This document shows, piece after piece, positions 62,404 through 64,000 of a stretch of DNA of 64,000 bases (position 1 is its first letter; every line of letters starts with the position of its first letter). Where the stretch lies: positions 50,109-114,108 of the forward strand of contig JAMLID010000006.1 of NCBI GenBank assembly GCA_023954355.1, written 5' to 3'. Under the pieces are notes generated by a model that did not search any database, was not told the DNA's origin, and saw only the letters and a list, made by a program, of their open reading frames with translations. Source of the DNA: Oligoflexia bacterium. GTDB lineage: Bacteria > Bdellovibrionota > UBA1018 > CAIPTA01. Position numbers and translations under genes: made by a program.

Positions 62404-62587
62404 TAAAACAAAGAAAAAGTATATTTCACCTACAATAACCTTAGTTAAGCTTAACCCTTCTCAAGCAGTTTTATCAGTTTGTAGCACTACCGCTGGTGGA
62501 AACAGAAAAAATGGTGCTGGTAGCACTTGCCGATCAGGCATGTGTAAGAAAAAGGCGAATAATGGGGACAGCCTAGGCCAAAGCTAA
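62396..62587 (+). CDS. RiPP precursor peptide, Cys-containing
   Basis: The 63-residue product begins MSDKTKKKYISPTITLVKL; Y9-x-x-P12-x-I14 resembles the YxxPxL leader motif bound by RRE proteins in lasso systems. A hydrophobic PSQAVLS precedes the core-like part, which holds Cys29, Cys45 and Cys50, two Gly pairs, many Lys/Arg and Ser/Thr, and ends GDSLGQS. It overlaps the kinase-like stop by 8 bases, so it is translationally coupled, and AGAGAGG lies about 8-14 nt upstream. Which residues are modified, and where the leader is cut, cannot be read from the sequence. Confidence 0.82.
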   Translation: MSDKTKKKYISPTITLVKLNPSQAVLSVCSTTAGGNRKNGAGSTCRSGMCKKKANNGDSLGQS

Positions 62588-62638
62588 GCCAATTATCTAT
62601 CCATTAAGTTGATTATAGAGAAAACCGAATAGAGATGC

Positions 62639-63958
62639 ATGAAAAGCCTCTTTTTACTTACCTGTTTTCTGTACTCTACTCAGATTTTTGCAAATGCATT
62701 ACAAATAAAGCAAATATTTTTAAGCCCACTTCTACAGCCTTATTTAATTAACTACACCATAGGATTTCGTTCTGTTACCGATTCTGCTGGTAATCTTTTT
62801 ATCGCAGGTACAACAAGCGGTACTTTTTCTGGTGAAACATCTGCCGGCGGATTTGATGCGTTTGTAGCTAAATATGACACTTCGGGAAATTTACTATGGG
62901 TTAAGCAATTTGGAACAACTAGCTTCGATGCAATCACTGGAATAGCCATCAATAGCGCTGAGTCTAGAGTTTATGTTTCAGGATACACTGAAGGAACAAT
63001 TGCTCAAGCCAGCTATGGTGGTGCGGATATTTTTATCGCTAGACATAATGTAAATAATGGCAATCAAAATTTTATTTACCAATACGGAACTACCGGAAAC
63101 GATTTCACACATGCACTTGATCTTGATAATAATAACCGCCCTGTACTTGTAGGCTCAACTACGGGAAGCTTTGATGGATTCTCTAATGCAGGAGGAATGG
63201 ACTCGTTCGTTATGAGACTAACTAGTAAAGGCGCACTAAGCTGGATACAACAAGTAGGGACTAGTGCCGACGATGAAATGCTAGACGTGCGCGTAGGTAA
63301 TTCGAATCGTGCTTTCACTTCTGGCTATACCTATGGAGCTTTTTCGGGTTTTTCAAATGCTGGTGGAGCAGATTCATTTATTACTAAATATCGCGCGAAT
63401 GGAGTTCAAGACTGGATACACCAAAAAGGAAGCCCGGGTGATGATATTCCTCTAGGAATAGGAGTAGAAACCGTAGCGAATACCGTAGTATTAGCAGGCC
63501 CTACCAGTGGAGCCTTTTCTGGATTTTCAAATGCAGGAGGAGACGACATCTTTGCCATTCAATACAATAATAACGGCACCGATGTATGGACAACTCAACT
63601 GGGAACATCTGGAGACGATGTAGCAACAGATGTAGTTCTTGATTCTTCTACTAACATCTACCTTGCAGGTGCTACTACCGGATCTGCTCCGGGATTTTCC
63701 AATCAAGGATATTTTGATGCACTAGTTTTACAACTCAATTCATCTGGAGCTTACCAGTGGGGGCATCAATCGGGAACTTCTGAAAACGAAGCCTATTATG
63801 GTTTAAATGAGCTCATTGCTGTGTCTACTTTGTTTCCTGTAGGTTTTACTACCGGACAATTTCCAGGACAAACTAAAGTTAATGAAGAAGAGATGTTATT
63901 TAGTTCTATAACGTTAGGTGGTTCACAAAATTGGATTAAACAACAAAGCGTAGAATAA
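62639..63958 (+). CDS. Secreted beta-propeller (SBBP-repeat) protein
   Basis: The 439-residue product has a signal peptide (MKSLFLLTCFLYSTQIFA) and about seven repeats of 50-60 residues with the pattern GxTxGxFxGFSNAGGxDxFVxxY...WxxQxGT, e.g. FDGFSNAGGMDSFVMR, FSGFSNAGGADSFITK, FSGFSNAGGDDIFAIQ. This is the SBBP beta-propeller repeat. It is exported. It lies 51 bp after the RiPP precursor; whether it shares the operon is unclear because the gap holds no visible terminator. Confidence 0.88.
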   Translation: MKSLFLLTCFLYSTQIFANALQIKQIFLSPLLQPYLINYTIGFRSVTDSAGNLFIAGTTSGTFSGETSAGGFDAFVAKYDTSGNLLWVKQFGTTSFDAITGIAINSAESRVYVSGYTEGTIAQASYGGADIFIARHNVNNGNQNFIYQYGTTGNDFTHALDLDNNNRPVLVGSTTGSFDGFSNAGGMDSFVMRLTSKGALSWIQQVGTSADDEMLDVRVGNSNRAFTSGYTYGAFSGFSNAGGADSFITKYRANGVQDWIHQKGSPGDDIPLGIGVETVANTVVLAGPTSGAFSGFSNAGGDDIFAIQYNNNGTDVWTTQLGTSGDDVATDVVLDSSTNIYLAGATTGSAPGFSNQGYFDALVLQLNSSGAYQWGHQSGTSENEAYYGLNELIAVSTLFPVGFTTGQFPGQTKVNEEEMLFSSITLGGSQNWIKQQSVE

Positions 63959-64000
63959 ATTCGATTTTATTTATTCATTTTTTTTCTATCTGACGAGAAA

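Noticed and set aside
57991..62587. Lasso peptide cluster
   Set aside because: The leader motif and kinase fit, but no asparagine-synthetase-like cyclase or B-type protease is present, and three radical SAM enzymes point to other chemistry.

Overview
The window looks like a chromosomal segment of a predatory or predator-related bacterium of the Bdellovibrionota, with a base composition clearly poorer in G+C than Bdellovibrio bacteriovorus. This placement is inferred from gene content, not from a marker gene: a TIGR02147/DUF4423 regulator next to a tiny secreted protein, GYF_2-PilZ fusion proteins, a TolQ-TolR-TolR motor operon, many small secreted proteins with no recognisable family, and secreted peptidoglycan- and protein-processing enzymes.

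Layout. 1-2300: a 5'-truncated unknown gene, terminators, two tRNA/tmRNA-like 3' ends and a palindromic repeat. 2310-11265: a frameshifted Tat-exported PhoD-type phosphatase, several secreted proteins of unknown function, a glutathione-S-transferase-like protein, an 11-residue TWPD repeat protein, the TIGR02147 regulator pair, an abundant-looking Cys-containing secreted protein, an L,D-transpeptidase-like lipoprotein and mscL. 11269-16034 (minus strand): asparaginase, PIN-PhoH and two GYF_2-PilZ proteins. 16269-25884: the housekeeping run rpmF-plsX-fabH-fabG-acpP-fabF-rpiB-glyA, then nrdR-nusB and three unknown genes, one with an HPt-like motif; glyA carries an extra in-frame TAA. 26195-30476 (minus): polA, an XRE regulator, an RDD protein and gmhA. 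30580-40745: trxA, a TolQ/TolR/TolR operon, dksA (minus), phoU-phoB-phoR followed by an Rsm22-type methyltransferase, a Gcr-type membrane protein and a secreted YkuD L,D-transpeptidase. 40798-46541 (minus): an MFS/spermidine-synthase fusion, a Cys-repeat lipoprotein with a 21-bp tandem repeat and a small His/Pro/Gly-rich lipoprotein. 46947-52198: a secreted TGase_elicitor-type transglutaminase and a clostripain-type protease in tandem, then an OmpA-family lipoprotein and a ClC channel. 52202-57904: M15 peptidase, degenerate beta-lactamase-fold protein, tag glycosylase, small secreted proteins and a GT-C-like membrane protein.

The most striking region is 57953-62587: a tight, partly overlapping operon encoding three radical SAM/SPASM proteins, a PqqD-like recognition protein, an HPr-kinase-like P-loop protein and a 63-residue Cys-containing precursor with a YxxPxI leader motif. 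I read it as a ribosomally made, post-translationally modified peptide (RiPP) pathway whose combination of parts I do not recognise. A beta-propeller (SBBP) secreted protein follows.

Other structure includes four large imperfect palindromic elements (2057, 25898, 32849 and 50044), three of them between convergent genes. No rRNA, complete tRNA, CRISPR array or insertion sequence was seen.
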